A DNA stretch of 64,000 nucleotides. Origin: Marinobacterium rhizophilum DSM 18822. GTDB taxonomy: Bacteria > Pseudomonadota > Gammaproteobacteria > Pseudomonadales > Balneatricaceae. The stretch spans positions 81,302 to 145,301 of the forward strand of contig NZ_KB899102.1 in NCBI RefSeq assembly GCF_000378045.1. Reading direction: 5' to 3'. A program made the position numbers and the translations under genes. Position 1 is the stretch's first letter, and each line of letters opens with the position of its first letter. Shown one piece after another: positions 55,473-64,000 of this stretch. The notes under the pieces were generated by a model, which did no database searches, was not told the DNA's origin, and was given only the letters and a program-made list of their open reading frames with translations.

Positions 55473-57851
55473 ATGAAATTCAGTGAAGAGTGGTTGCGTG
55501 AGCTGGTCAACCCGGCGATCGACACCGATGCCCTGGTGGCGCAGATCACCATGGCGGGACTTGAAGTAGACGAGGTTGTGCCGGTTGCCGGTGCATTTTC
55601 CGGCGTTATCGTGGGCGAAATTCTCACCGCAGAACCCCACCCCAATGCCGACAAGTTGCAGGTATGCATCGTGTCCGACGGACACGAGCAGCACCAGGTT
55701 GTGTGCGGCGCGCCCAATGCCCGTGCCGGCCTGAAAACCTCTTTCGCCAAGGTCGGGGCCGTACTGCCCGGCGATTTCAAGATCAAGAAGGCCAAGCTGC
55801 GCCAGGTCGAGTCGTTCGGCATGCTGTGCGCCGAAGACGAGCTGGGTCTGTCGCAGGATCACGGCGGCATCATGGAGCTGGCCGCGGATGCGCCGGTGGG
55901 CCATTGCCTGCGTGACTACCTGAGACTGAACGACAAGATTATCGACGTTGACCTGACTCCCAACCGCGGCGATTGCCTGAGCATCACCGGTCTGGCCCGC
56001 GAAGTCGGGGTACTGAACAAGGTCGGGGTGACCTTTGTTGAGCCTGTGCCTGTTGAGCCGGTCATCAAGGATGCCTTTGCCGTTGTGCTGGAGGCCAAGG
56101 CCGCCTGCCCGCGTTACGTGGGTCGGGTGATCCGTCGCATCAACCCGCAGGCCGAATCGCCGCTGTGGATGGTCGAGAAGCTGCGCCGTGCCGGTATCCG
56201 TTCCATCGATCCGGTGGTGGATGTCACCAACTACGTGTTGCTGGAACTCGGTCAGCCGATGCATGCCTTCGACCTGGCCAAGCTCAGCGGCAGCATTCTG
56301 GTGCGCGAAGCCCAGGATGGCGAAAAGCTGACGCTGCTGGATGGCCAGGAAGTTGAACTCAAGGCCGGTACCCTGCTGATCACCGACGAGCAGGGCCCGC
56401 TTGCCATGGCCGGTATCATGGGCGGCGAGGGTAGCAGTGTCACCAGCGAGACCCGCGACATCTTCCTCGAAAGCGCTTTCTTCGCGCCGCTGGCCATCGC
56501 TGGCCGCGCACGCGCCTACGGCCTGCACACCGACTCGTCCCACCGCTTCGAACGCGGTGTCGACTGGCGTTTGCAGCGCACGGCGATCGAGCGCGCCACC
56601 GAGCTGCTGCTTGAAATCGTCGGTGGTGAGCCGGGCCCGGTTACCGAGGTCAAGAGCGAAGAGCACTTGCCCGAGGTGGCCCGGATTCGCCTGCGTCACG
56701 CACGCGTTAACCAGCTGCTGGCATTTGACATGCCGGCTGCCGAGATCGAGGAAATTCTTACCCGTCTGGGTCTGCAGCTGAGCGAATGCGAAGCGGGCGT
56801 CTGGGACGTGGCAGTGCCCTCGTACCGGTTCGATATCGAGATCGAAGTCGATCTGATTGAAGAGCTGGCCCGGGTGTACGGTTACAACAACCTGCCGGTG
56901 AAAACGCCGATGGCGGCGCTGCCGATCAAACCCATCGTCGAGTCGCGGGTTGAAACCCGCAGCATGCGCCGTACCCTGGTTGCACTGGGGTACCAGGAAG
57001 CGATCACCTACAGCTTCATCGAAGCGGGCCTGGCGCAGCAGTTTGACGATCAGTACGACGCTATCGTCCTGGCCAACCCGATCTCGGCCGAAATGGCGGT
57101 CATGCGTACCAGCCTGTGGCCGGGCCTGGCCAAGGCGCTGCAGTACAACCAGAACCGTCAGCAGGACCGTGTGCGCCTGTTCGAGACGGGCCAGCGTTTT
57201 CTGCCCAGGGGCGGTGAGCTGGTGCAGGAAAACGTGATTGCCGGTGTGGTTGCCGGTAGCCGTGAGCCTGAAGGCTGGACCGGCAAGGCGCAGAAGGTCG
57301 ATTTCTATGACCTCAAGGGTCATGTCGAGTCCCTGCTGGCACTGGGAGGTGCGGCGCAGCAATACAGCGTTGCCTCCGCCAGCCACGTGGCGCTGCACCC
57401 GGGCCAGAGCGCTGCGATAAAGCGTGACGGCAAGGTCGTGGGTTACATGGGGGCGCTGCATCCGAACCTGGTCAAGTCGCTGGACCTGGATGGCCCTGTC
57501 TACCTGTTTGAGCTCAAGCTCGAGACACTGGCCGATGGTCGCCTGCCACGCTTCAGCGAACTGTCGAAGTTCCCCGAGTCGCGTCGTGACCTGGCACTGA
57601 TCGTGGATGAAAAAATGCCCTTCGACACCCTGCGCACCGTGGCGCTGAAAGAGGGTGGGGAGTACCTCAAGGAAGTCACCCTGTTCGACGTCTATCAGGG
57701 CCAAGGTATTGAAGCAGGACGAAAAAGTCTGGCTATCGGCTTGACCTGGCAGCATCCATCGCGCACTCTTAACGATGAAGAGATCAATGGAACTATCCAG
57801 TCTGTGGTCGGCGCGCTGAAATCTGAGTTCGGTGCCACATTGCGAGAGTAA
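55473..57851 (+). CDS. pheT: phenylalanyl-tRNA synthetase beta subunit
   Basis: A 792-residue subunit with a tRNA-binding domain ([18 protein letters not shown]), B3/B4 editing domain ([20 protein letters not shown]), B5, a catalytic-like core and the C-terminal anticodon-recognition domain ([23 protein letters not shown]). Standard length. ihfA follows after 17 bases. Confidence 0.97.
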   Translation: MKFSEEWLRELVNPAIDTDALVAQITMAGLEVDEVVPVAGAFSGVIVGEILTAEPHPNADKLQVCIVSDGHEQHQVVCGAPNARAGLKTSFAKVGAVLPGDFKIKKAKLRQVESFGMLCAEDELGLSQDHGGIMELAADAPVGHCLRDYLRLNDKIIDVDLTPNRGDCLSITGLAREVGVLNKVGVTFVEPVPVEPVIKDAFAVVLEAKAACPRYVGRVIRRINPQAESPLWMVEKLRRAGIRSIDPVVDVTNYVLLELGQPMHAFDLAKLSGSILVREAQDGEKLTLLDGQEVELKAGTLLITDEQGPLAMAGIMGGEGSSVTSETRDIFLESAFFAPLAIAGRARAYGLHTDSSHRFERGVDWRLQRTAIERATELLLEIVGGEPGPVTEVKSEEHLPEVARIRLRHARVNQLLAFDMPAAEIEEILTRLGLQLSECEAGVWDVAVPSYRFDIEIEVDLIEELARVYGYNNLPVKTPMAALPIKPIVESRVETRSMRRTLVALGYQEAITYSFIEAGLAQQFDDQYDAIVLANPISAEMAVMRTSLWPGLAKALQYNQNRQQDRVRLFETGQRFLPRGGELVQENVIAGVVAGSREPEGWTGKAQKVDFYDLKGHVESLLALGGAAQQYSVASASHVALHPGQSAAIKRDGKVVGYMGALHPNLVKSLDLDGPVYLFELKLETLADGRLPRFSELSKFPESRRDLALIVDEKMPFDTLRTVALKEGGEYLKEVTLFDVYQGQGIEAGRKSLAIGLTWQHPSRTLNDEEINGTIQSVVGALKSEFGATLRE

Positions 57852-57868
57852 TGATAGGGGTGAAAGGC

Positions 57869-58174
57869 ATGGGCTCTTTGACAAAAGCTGAAATGGCGGA
57901 GCGCTTGAACGAGGAACTCGGTCTCAACAAGCGTGAAGCCAAGGAAATGGTCGAATCCTTCTTTGACGAGATTCGTGCCAGTCTGGCGTCAAACGAGCAG
58001 GTGAAGTTGTCGGGTTTCGGCAACTTCGACCTTCGCGACAAACGGCAGCGGCCCGGCCGCAACCCCAAAACCGGTGAAGAGGTCCCCATCTGCGCACGGC
58101 GGGTGGTGACCTTTCGTCCGGGTCAAAAACTCAAGGATCGAGTAGACGCTTATGCCGACAGCCGGCCTGACTAA
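57869..58174 (+). CDS. ihfA: integration host factor alpha subunit
   Basis: A 101-residue DNA-bending protein: [26 protein letters not shown], the beta-arm [20 protein letters not shown] and PGQKLKDRV. The start is the ATG at 57869, the family start ([13 protein letters not shown]); the frame opens six codons earlier. IHF is also needed by many lambda-type integrases such as the one 1 kb downstream. Confidence 0.96.
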   Translation: MGSLTKAEMAERLNEELGLNKREAKEMVESFFDEIRASLASNEQVKLSGFGNFDLRDKRQRPGRNPKTGEEVPICARRVVTFRPGQKLKDRVDAYADSRPD

Positions 58175-58217
58175 GGGCCTGTTAACGCTGCTCGAACCGT
58201 CTCTGTTGTGACTAAAA

Positions 58218-58290
58218 AAGCCCCAATTAAGGCACGAGGAGTGTGGTTTGGTGGTTCCAAATGAGCGACGAGCAACGCAGAGTGGGGCTT
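58218..58290. repeat. long-loop inverted repeat after ihfA
   Basis: AGCCCCA at 58218-58224 is repeated inverted as TGGGGCT at 58282-58288, with flanking A and T runs. The 57-base interior could fold further. It may be the ihfA transcript end or a small RNA; nothing else is seen in the 240-base gap. Confidence 0.35.
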
Positions 58291-58414
58291 TGTTAGCCTC
58301 AACCCGAAGGGCTGGGGACATTATTTCGTCCAGCGGCGTTGTCAGCCACACATGCAGACCCGTTACACTGTGCTCTTTCCGTCTTGCTGGTCAAAAAAAT
58401 GGCCTTCAGCAGCG

Positions 58415-58780
58415 ATGACTCAAGCAGCATTAGCAGACCCTAACTCCCGGCTGGAACCCATTCCCAACAAGCGCTATTTCACGATCGGTGAGGTGGCAAA
58501 ATTATGCGACCTCAAGACCCATGTGTTGCGTTACTGGGAGCAGGAATTCCACCAGATAAGCCCGGTAAAGCGCAGTAACCGCCGCTACTACCAGCGCCAG
58601 GATGTCCTGGTGATTCGTCAGATACGCAGTCTGCTGCACGAGCAGGGCTACACCATCAGCGGAGCCCGCCAGTGGCTCTCGGGCGAGCAGGCAGGGGACG
58701 ACGCGGCCCGCTACAAGCAGCTGGTGCGCCAGACCATCACCGAGCTCGAAGAACTGTTGGCCTCGCTTAAAAGTTTTTGA
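58415..58780 (+). CDS. MerR family transcriptional regulator
   Basis: A 121-residue regulator with the typical winged helix KRYFTIGEVAKLCDLKTHVLRYWEQEFHQISPVKRSNRRYYQRQDVLVIRQIRSLL. The C-terminal part is too short for a ligand domain. It belongs to the conserved class found right after ihfA in Pseudomonas-like genomes, whose targets are unknown. Start ATG at 58415 matches the usual length; an in-frame ATG at 58352 is unlikely. Confidence 0.9.
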   Translation: MTQAALADPNSRLEPIPNKRYFTIGEVAKLCDLKTHVLRYWEQEFHQISPVKRSNRRYYQRQDVLVIRQIRSLLHEQGYTISGARQWLSGEQAGDDAARYKQLVRQTITELEELLASLKSF

Positions 58781-58867
58781 GAAAAAACTTCACAGTATCA
58801 AAACCTTAGGGTATATTACCCACCACTTGAAACGCAGCAGCAATTGCAGCAGTTTTTCAGGCACAGT

Positions 58868-58944
58868 CGGGGCGTAGCGCAGTCTGGTAGCGCACTTGCA
58901 TGGGGTGCAAGGGGTCGAAGGTTCAAATCCTTTCGTCCCGACCA
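58868..58944 (+). tRNA. tRNA-Pro (anticodon GGG)
   Basis: A 77-base cloverleaf with CCA encoded. Acceptor arms CGGGGCG and CGTCCCG, D arm GTAGCGCAGTCTGGTAGCGC, anticodon stem CTTGC/GCAAG with loop ATGGGGT (anticodon GGG), T arm AAGGTTCAAATCCTT. Its 3-prime half is the likely attachment site of the element that follows. Confidence 0.95.
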
Positions 58945-59075
58945 TTATTTCTTTAGATTCATAGTCTTACAGCCCGTCCGGGCAGATCAAAATCTGATCA
59001 TCAAAAACATATCAAACTAATATCAAAAATGCGCATGCGCGCTAGCGGCCTACATTCGCTTTCTTGCTCAGCGAA

Positions 59076-60161
59076 TCAGATGACTTTCAGGTCGGCAGTA
59101 ACTTCAACCCACCGTATTTCGTCGTGATCAGCATCATAGTTCTTGGTCATCTTGGCGGTCGCGTGGCCGGCGAGTTGCTGTGGGTCTGCGCCGGCATCCT
59201 TGTATAGCTTGATACCGAGTGCGCGGATCTCGTGAAATGACGGGCGTTCTTCCTCTGGCATTGCTTTTATCGATTCAACTTTCTCGGCGATCTCTTTAAA
59301 CGTACGAGTGGCCATTTCCGGTTTGATCTGCGTCCAGTGTTCCTGGCCGTCCCATTTTACCTTGCGCTGTGGTCGGCGATGGATGACGAAGGGGCTCGCA
59401 AGATCATCGCGGCACTTCTTTAATACCTTGTCCAGTTCGGGCGTCATCCTGATTTTCAAATAGCCGGTGTCGTACTTCTGGGTTTTATGCTGGATCACGT
59501 AGAGCGCGTCGTCGCGGATATCGGTGAACTTGATATTCACGATGTCCTCACGCCGCTGCAGTGTGATCAGTGCCAGGCTCATCGCATTGACCAGCCAGTC
59601 CGGTGCCAGCGCTCGGATCGACTTGAACTGTGCCAGTGTCAGGCGCTTGCGTTGTTTCTTCTCCCGTCGCTTGAGGGTGGCTTCAGACGGGTTGTGGTCC
59701 ATGAGCCCACGGGCGATCGCTACCTTGAATGTATCGCCGGCCACCTGTCGCACCTGATTCGCCACCCGTGGCGTTTTACCTTCCATCAGATCGGCCATGT
59801 CCTTCACTGTGACCTCATCCATGCCTTTGCCACCGAAGGCTGCGACCATCTGCCGCCAACGGATCTCGTACATCTCGAGTGTAGAGGCGGCGTATTCGCG
59901 TTCCGGTAGGCTATTTTCACGCATCCAGTCGATGTGGGCCTGCACGGTCACTTTTCCCAGCACAGTGCCGACAAGATCGGTACCACCCATCAGGATGCCG
60001 TTAAGTTGCTTGGCAGCTTTCACCGCCTCTGCCTTGTCCGACCCCACACCGTGCAGCTTCCCAGTAACGGGATGGCGGTACTGAAAAGACTTGCCGCTGT
60101 TGGCCCGGTAGAGGTTGGCCGGGAGGTCTTTGTTTCGCCGGGAGCGAGGACGTGGACTCAT
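59076..60161 (-). CDS. int: lambda-type tyrosine integrase
   Basis: A 361-residue site-specific recombinase. The N-terminal arm-binding domain (RRNKDLPANLYRANSGKSFQYRHPVTGKLHGVG) resembles lambda integrase, then a core-binding domain, then the catalytic domain with Arg in LQRREDI, HEIRALGIKLY (His-x-x-Arg), GHATAKMTKNYDAD (His and the nucleophilic Tyr). It ends about 130 bases from the tRNA gene, the normal place for a tRNA-targeting element. It overlaps the preceding excisionase by one base (TAATG). Confidence 0.94.
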   Translation of the reverse strand: MSPRPRSRRNKDLPANLYRANSGKSFQYRHPVTGKLHGVGSDKAEAVKAAKQLNGILMGGTDLVGTVLGKVTVQAHIDWMRENSLPEREYAASTLEMYEIRWRQMVAAFGGKGMDEVTVKDMADLMEGKTPRVANQVRQVAGDTFKVAIARGLMDHNPSEATLKRREKKQRKRLTLAQFKSIRALAPDWLVNAMSLALITLQRREDIVNIKFTDIRDDALYVIQHKTQKYDTGYLKIRMTPELDKVLKKCRDDLASPFVIHRRPQRKVKWDGQEHWTQIKPEMATRTFKEIAEKVESIKAMPEEERPSFHEIRALGIKLYKDAGADPQQLAGHATAKMTKNYDADHDEIRWVEVTADLKVI

Positions 60162-60364
60162 TAGGATGCCTTCAGTACTGAATCGACCAGCGGGTTGCCC
60201 GTGGTGCTGAGCTGCCCAATGTTTACATAGTAGACGCCACCGATACGCTCGCCCGGCAGGTCGCCGTTATCGATCCAGCGCCGGATCGTCGAGAGCGCTG
60301 GCTTGGAGCCGTCGCAAAAAAAATTTTCGCGGTATTTAGAGGCTTTCATCAACTGTTTTTTCAT
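60161..60364 (-). CDS. xis: excisionase-like DNA-binding protein
   Basis: A 67-residue basic protein with a winged-helix core, PALSTIRRWIDNGDLPGERIGGVYYV, typical of recombination directionality factors (MerR-like excisionases). Translationally coupled to the integrase that follows. The start is the ATG at 60364; a second ATG five codons later is possible. Confidence 0.82.
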   Translation of the reverse strand: MKKQLMKASKYRENFFCDGSKPALSTIRRWIDNGDLPGERIGGVYYVNIGQLSTTGNPLVDSVLKAS

Positions 60365-61044
60365 CGTATCTCAAATCCCTGCGGTCTTAACATCGCCACA
60401 CTGTCACTTTTGTGTTGAGGTATGGGCCACTACCCTAGATCGGTATCCGAGATACCTGCTGATATTATCCGTAAATCAGCGTCCTCTGTGTGCCGTCTAA
60501 CAGCGGAAAAACTGAGATTAGGCGCGTCGACAACGCTCTGTATTCCGTGCTAGGCAAATTTCATCTGATCATAGCGAACTAAAAAAGAGGAGCAATAGCG
60601 ATTGAAATTAGTAATGTCTGGTACGGATAATGATATTGTTTCTGCGAACTCAAATGTGCTGCTGGTGAGTAGAGCAATTGACACCATATTTCCAGTGTCA
60701 ATTTCGACATCTCTTATCTAGTCGGTTCCCGACTCTGAGACATTCTAACTATTTAATTACTAAGTCCGTTTCGGATTTTTAAAAGATGAATAGATTGTAG
60801 GTATTCGGAAAATCAATCATAAAAACTTATTCAGCCGGAATGAACTCAACTTGTATGTTTGTTATCTCATGATAGTGTTGATCGTGAGTAAAGACATTTT
60901 ATTTGGCTACATAGAATATATTATATGGGTGAGATGAGTGAACTATTTTGAATCGTTGAATCGTTGAGTCGTTTTTAAAAAAATATATTGGTAGCGAAAA
61001 TCTATTTTCGCTAAAGCTCTGTTAATGTTTATTCGGAGGTTTTC
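60365..61044. other. AT-rich region without a supported gene
   Basis: 680 bases with base composition clearly more AT-rich than the chromosome (for example 60540-60650 and 60760-61000), no frame with good start context, and no clear repeat. Probably contains the promoter for xis-int and the attachment or packaging signals of the element. Confidence 0.5.
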
Positions 61045-61284
61045 ATGGAGAATTTCAAATATCTATTTATTTTGTTTTTGATTTTTTTTGTAATAGATGC
61101 CGTTGGTAATATCGTAAAGGGCTATTTCAGGTCTGTAGGAGCGGGGCGCCAGAAACGCCCATCACCTAATGAAAAAATTTTTAGACGGGTCGACTCGGTT
61201 GAAAAGTCACTCGATCAAAGGTTACTCCAGTTGGAACAACGAGTATCACGTTTGGAGCAGTGGATGGGGTTAAGGTCAAAATAG
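61045..61284 (+). CDS. small membrane protein with coiled coil
   Basis: A 79-residue protein. CGGAGG precedes the ATG at the right distance. Residues 5-24 form a membrane helix (YLFILFLIFFVIDAVGNIV); residues 45-75 form a heptad-repeat coiled coil (VEKSLDQRLLQLEQRVSRLEQ). AT-rich first half, unlike the host genes. No known family; possibly an accessory gene of the element. Confidence 0.65.
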   Translation: MENFKYLFILFLIFFVIDAVGNIVKGYFRSVGAGRQKRPSPNEKIFRRVDSVEKSLDQRLLQLEQRVSRLEQWMGLRSK

Positions 61285-61337
61285 TGTTTTTTTGACTTCA
61301 TTATATTGACCTAAGCTGTCCAAGCATAGGATTTGAT

Positions 61338-61697
61338 TTATCTGTAATATTTTTTCGATTTCACCACCGCAGCTTTTCTAGGTCGCCCTCCCACCGCTGG
61401 GTTGGGCGCCATTCCTAGTGCGGGGAGCCAGTGTTCGGCTTTATCCAGCGCCTCTATTAGCAGCGTCAGCGTCCGAATATAATCTTTCTGTGTCGCCACT
61501 GAAAACTGTTGGTCGGAAAACCACTGCGTTTTTATCCAGCGACAATGTTTAAGTCGAATTTGTTCTGGGTATATAATACCGGAAAACCGAGTCGATATTG
61601 CATTCAGAATTGCAAACAGTCGCTGGATATGATCCTGCTGGGTTTTATTAGCCATCGTATCCCAACGAATTCTGGTCAAAATGGGTTTAATATTCAC
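61338..61697 (-). CDS. small basic partner protein of the second recombinase
   Basis: A 119-residue protein started by GTG at 61697 with GGGAGG upstream; its start overlaps the recombinase stop (GTGA). The middle (WFSDQQFSVATQKDYIRTLTLLIEALDKAEHWLP) resembles a core-binding helical bundle of tyrosine recombinases; the tail has GGRPRKAAV, an AT-hook-like motif. No catalytic residues. It may be an accessory DNA-binding factor. Confidence 0.6.
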   Translation of the reverse strand: MNIKPILTRIRWDTMANKTQQDHIQRLFAILNAISTRFSGIIYPEQIRLKHCRWIKTQWFSDQQFSVATQKDYIRTLTLLIEALDKAEHWLPALGMAPNPAVGGRPRKAAVVKSKKYYR

Positions 61698-62683
61698 TGT
61701 CTTTTCCTCCCGCCTACGTATGCCACCCCTGTTCTGTGTTCGCCATGACCTGCCTCTCGGGCAACTTGCTGCCGTCCAACCCTGTCGAGCTCTCGGTCAA
61801 CTGGCTGCCCCCGAACAGGAGCTGGTTGCCCAGTGACTTCCTCATATGTCTCGATTAATCGTGCTGCTCGTAGATCATGAAAACATCTGATACCTGCGCC
61901 TTTGAGAACCGCCCGGATCGGTTTGGCCTCGCGGTTCAGGAATTGCCGAAATGTTTCGTCGTATTGCAGCAGGTTATTTGAGCCATGGGGGCACACCGAT
62001 AACGCGCAGACTAGCGCGTGATTCTGGCGAGGCCCCACGTGAATGCGGCGCTCGGGTGATCGTCGACCACCTTTCGTACCGTCGAGTATTGTGACAAAAC
62101 TGTGTTTGGCCGCCTCTTGTACAAGTCGGGGGAGGTTCGCGAGGACTGCCTCGCGATACCGTAGCCCGAATGCGCGGGCGAGCAGAATGATTGCAGCACC
62201 GCGAGCGTAACCCATCTGCTCGGCGATCTCGACGGCCTCTTCAACCTCGGACCAATCACCGCCTGGTAACGTTGTTCGCACGTGACGTCGGCGACCGACT
62301 GCGGCGGCGGGCTCGATGATTAGCTTTTTATCCCGCCGAAATCCGCTGAGAACTACATTCACCGTCGACAGTAGATTCTGAGCGTAGGAAACCCGCATCC
62401 GACCCTGGTCGACGAGATCCGCCAGCGACTGAGCGTATGCACTGACGTGTTCGAGTCGAATTTTGCGGGCATCCCTGATGTCGAATTCCGACCGTAAAAA
62501 CCGGGTAAATTGCCGGAACCTGACGTGGTGGGTATGCCGCGTCAGATAATGACCGTGGCCGTATAGCCACAGGAGGCATATATAGGCCGCAAACGACAAT
62601 TGTTTGCCATAGCCGAAATTGCGGCGTCGCACGGAGTGCTGAAAACGCCGGTAATCGGAGTCCGCTCTGAAATCCTGCACCAT
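61694..62683 (-). CDS. divergent tyrosine recombinase (Integrase_1 type)
   Basis: A 329-residue recombinase. Start ATG at 62683 with AGGGA upstream. A helical N-terminal domain (FAAYICLLWLYGHGHYLTRHTHHVRFRQFTRFL) precedes the catalytic domain, with Arg in AFGLRYREAVLANL, Lys/Arg-rich GTKGGRRSPERRI, FHDLRAARLI (His-x-x-Arg) and the final GHGEHRTGVAYVGG (His and Tyr). The set of catalytic residues looks complete. The family is little studied; it may invert or move DNA within the element. Confidence 0.8.
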   Translation of the reverse strand: MVQDFRADSDYRRFQHSVRRRNFGYGKQLSFAAYICLLWLYGHGHYLTRHTHHVRFRQFTRFLRSEFDIRDARKIRLEHVSAYAQSLADLVDQGRMRVSYAQNLLSTVNVVLSGFRRDKKLIIEPAAAVGRRRHVRTTLPGGDWSEVEEAVEIAEQMGYARGAAIILLARAFGLRYREAVLANLPRLVQEAAKHSFVTILDGTKGGRRSPERRIHVGPRQNHALVCALSVCPHGSNNLLQYDETFRQFLNREAKPIRAVLKGAGIRCFHDLRAARLIETYEEVTGQPAPVRGQPVDRELDRVGRQQVAREAGHGEHRTGVAYVGGRKRQ

Positions 62684-63394
62684 GCCAGTTTCCCTGTGTA
62701 TCTCCGTTGATCGAAGTTCTGTACAGCAGCTGCGAGACCTGCAGCGCATAGGGCCTGTGTCTCGCAACGTCAGCTCATGCCCCCGCGCTGCAGTCAGCGT
62801 AGGAACCCAGATGGGTCAATGAGCTGTCCGGCGTGCTGTGAAACGCCGTTGTTGTATTCGGACCTCCGGCCGTGAATCGTGGGGATGGGGCAGCCTGACC
62901 GTTACCGTGGTCGTGGAAGGAGCGAGGGGGTCGACGATAGTCGAGCGTAAGGTGTTTGAACCGCAGAGGGAGCACTGCGAGGGTGGCGCACCGCTGGCCA
63001 AGAGGCCGCTCCTAGCAAACGCCGAGGTTTTAGTTCGGGTTATGGTTCGCGCACTGGAGGGTTAATCGCGCTATACCACGACTTGTCCCTAGTATCTCTT
63101 TGCTCTGAGAGCGTTTTAAAAAAACGCCGCAGGGGGCGTATATGATGGACTGATTATGTGTACTCAATCAGTGTGTGACGGTATGAGCGTCATTGGGGAA
63201 TGCCGACGAATGCGGCCTTATAGGACTATGCTTGGCGTGCTGATTGTTTAACCTGGCCCGCTACCAGGGCAGCGCTGCTGCGGATGAATATCCACGATAA
63301 TTCGATGTGGCTCGCTCGTCAAGCTGGAAAAGCGCTGAGAACAGACTACTAGTACAGATTGGAGCCTGGCGAAACAAACCGACTACTGTTTGTT
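62684..63394. other. non-coding or degraded region of the element
   Basis: Small open frames on both strands (for example 62838-63065 plus and 62816-63001 minus) overlap each other, lack ribosome sites and resemble no family. The stretch may hold broken gene remains. No clear repeat or RNA gene was seen. Confidence 0.4.
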
Positions 63395-63474
63395 GTGTAC
63401 CTGTGGGTACACTGGGTATAACTTTTAGGGTGTTATTGTTCTCAGTGTACCCACAGTGTACCTGTAGGTACACT
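63395..63474. repeat. cluster of GTGTACC inverted repeats
   Basis: GTGTACC-TGTG-GGTACAC at 63395-63412, then GTGTACC at 63445 and 63456 and the inverse GGTACAC at 63466-63472. The arms form overlapping dyads 30-40 bases apart. Such an arrangement suits a repressor operator cluster, an origin or a recombination site. Confidence 0.7.
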
Positions 63475-63776
63475 GTCTCACTCACCTGACGAAGCCGGTT
63501 TCTGCGAAAAAAATTCAAAGAATCGAATCCAATTGAAGCAGCTAGGCTGTAATAAGGCTAGGATGACTATCCTAGCTATCACTGCTGTTACAAATATTCG
63601 GAATTATCAGAATTAACAGAAAAATGCTGGGGCTTTTGACGGGATAGAGCATAAATCGAGACCTGTCGAAAAACGTCTGCTCTGTGCCCAGGCTGTGTGA
63701 AAACGCCCCAACCGATATACTGATGCCAAGGCTGGCAGCGGGGAGCGGACGTGAAGCGCTTTATACAGGGAGTTGA

Positions 63777-64000
63777 TCGAAACCAGAGTACGCTGTTTCC
63801 CGAAACGCTGGATACCTCTGCCCAGCCAATGACCGGCTTATATGGCGTATGACGACAGAAGAGAAAGGCAGAAAGCTGCACCGATATTGGAGTTCAAACT
63901 GCCAAGCCTGTCACCTGAAAGTTGAGTGTACGCCAAGCAAGCAGCGACGCGTCACGCGTTGGGAACATGAAGCGATACTGGAAGCGGCGCAAGAGCGTTT
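63777..64000 (+). pseudogene. partial transposase, 5-prime broken, runs off the window
   Basis: An open frame from 63777 to the edge, immediately after an in-frame TGA, encodes a cysteine-rich C-terminal transposase segment: GYLCPANDRLIW, EEKGRKLHRYWSS, CQACHLKVECTPSKQRR and VTRWEHEAILEAAQER, as in IS1182-type DDE transposases. The N-terminal half is missing upstream in all frames I checked, so the gene appears truncated. Its end lies outside the window. Confidence 0.65.

Noticed and set aside
62838..63065. 75-residue plus-strand frame in the element
   Set aside because: No ribosome site, no recognisable family, and it overlaps an equally plausible minus-strand frame.

Overview
The window is a GC-rich chromosomal segment from a free-living, probably aquatic or marine, Gammaproteobacterium of the Oceanospirillales/Pseudomonadales type. 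The thrS-infC-rpmI-rplT-pheS-pheT-ihfA-merR block followed by tRNA-Pro(GGG), KdsA, the DUF2788 and DUF2789 small proteins and two sigma-54-type promoters all point there. The genus cannot be fixed from the sequence alone.

Layout. 0.2-18.2 kb is ordinary chromosome: an OmpR/EnvZ-type two-component pair, an AbrB-type membrane protein, an aldo/keto reductase, yaaA, trpS with a sulfurtransferase, cysK, a Sel1 protein, a DUF4139 secreted protein next to a pseudokinase/formylglycine-generating-enzyme-like fusion, kdsA, a PilZ protein, a HugZ-like protein, a LemA/GIDE pair and a DUF2788 protein. 18.4-36.9 kb is a complete urea acquisition and hydrolysis region: urtABCDE-ureD, then ureABC-ureE-ureJ-ureF-ureG. 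It is split by about 6.3 kb carrying an Arg/Asp-rich lipoprotein, a MurR/RpiR regulator, a polar amino acid ABC transporter and a hemolysin III protein. A near-consensus sigma-54 promoter precedes urtA and a weaker one precedes ureA, each with NtrC-like half-sites, so both halves look nitrogen-regulated. Between urtD and urtE lie two 222-bp repeats, each coding a 72-residue chimera of the UrtE start and the UrtD end.

37-51 kb holds a TVP38/flavin disulfide reductase fusion, a globin, the lutABC lactate oxidation genes with a divergent GntR regulator, a tripartite tricarboxylate transporter (tctCBA), then a repeat-rich stretch with a REP-associated tyrosine transposase (RAYT), and a CitA/DcuS-like two-component system that may serve the transporter. 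51-58.8 kb is the conserved translation block; infC begins with a rare ATC codon.

From 58.9 kb to the right edge is an integrated element at tRNA-Pro(GGG). It has a lambda-type integrase with a coupled excisionase, AT-rich non-coding DNA, a small membrane protein, a second divergent recombinase with a translationally coupled small partner, a cluster of GTGTACC dyads, and a broken transposase running off the end. Its far boundary lies outside the window. No CRISPR array, restriction system or recognised anti-phage system was seen.
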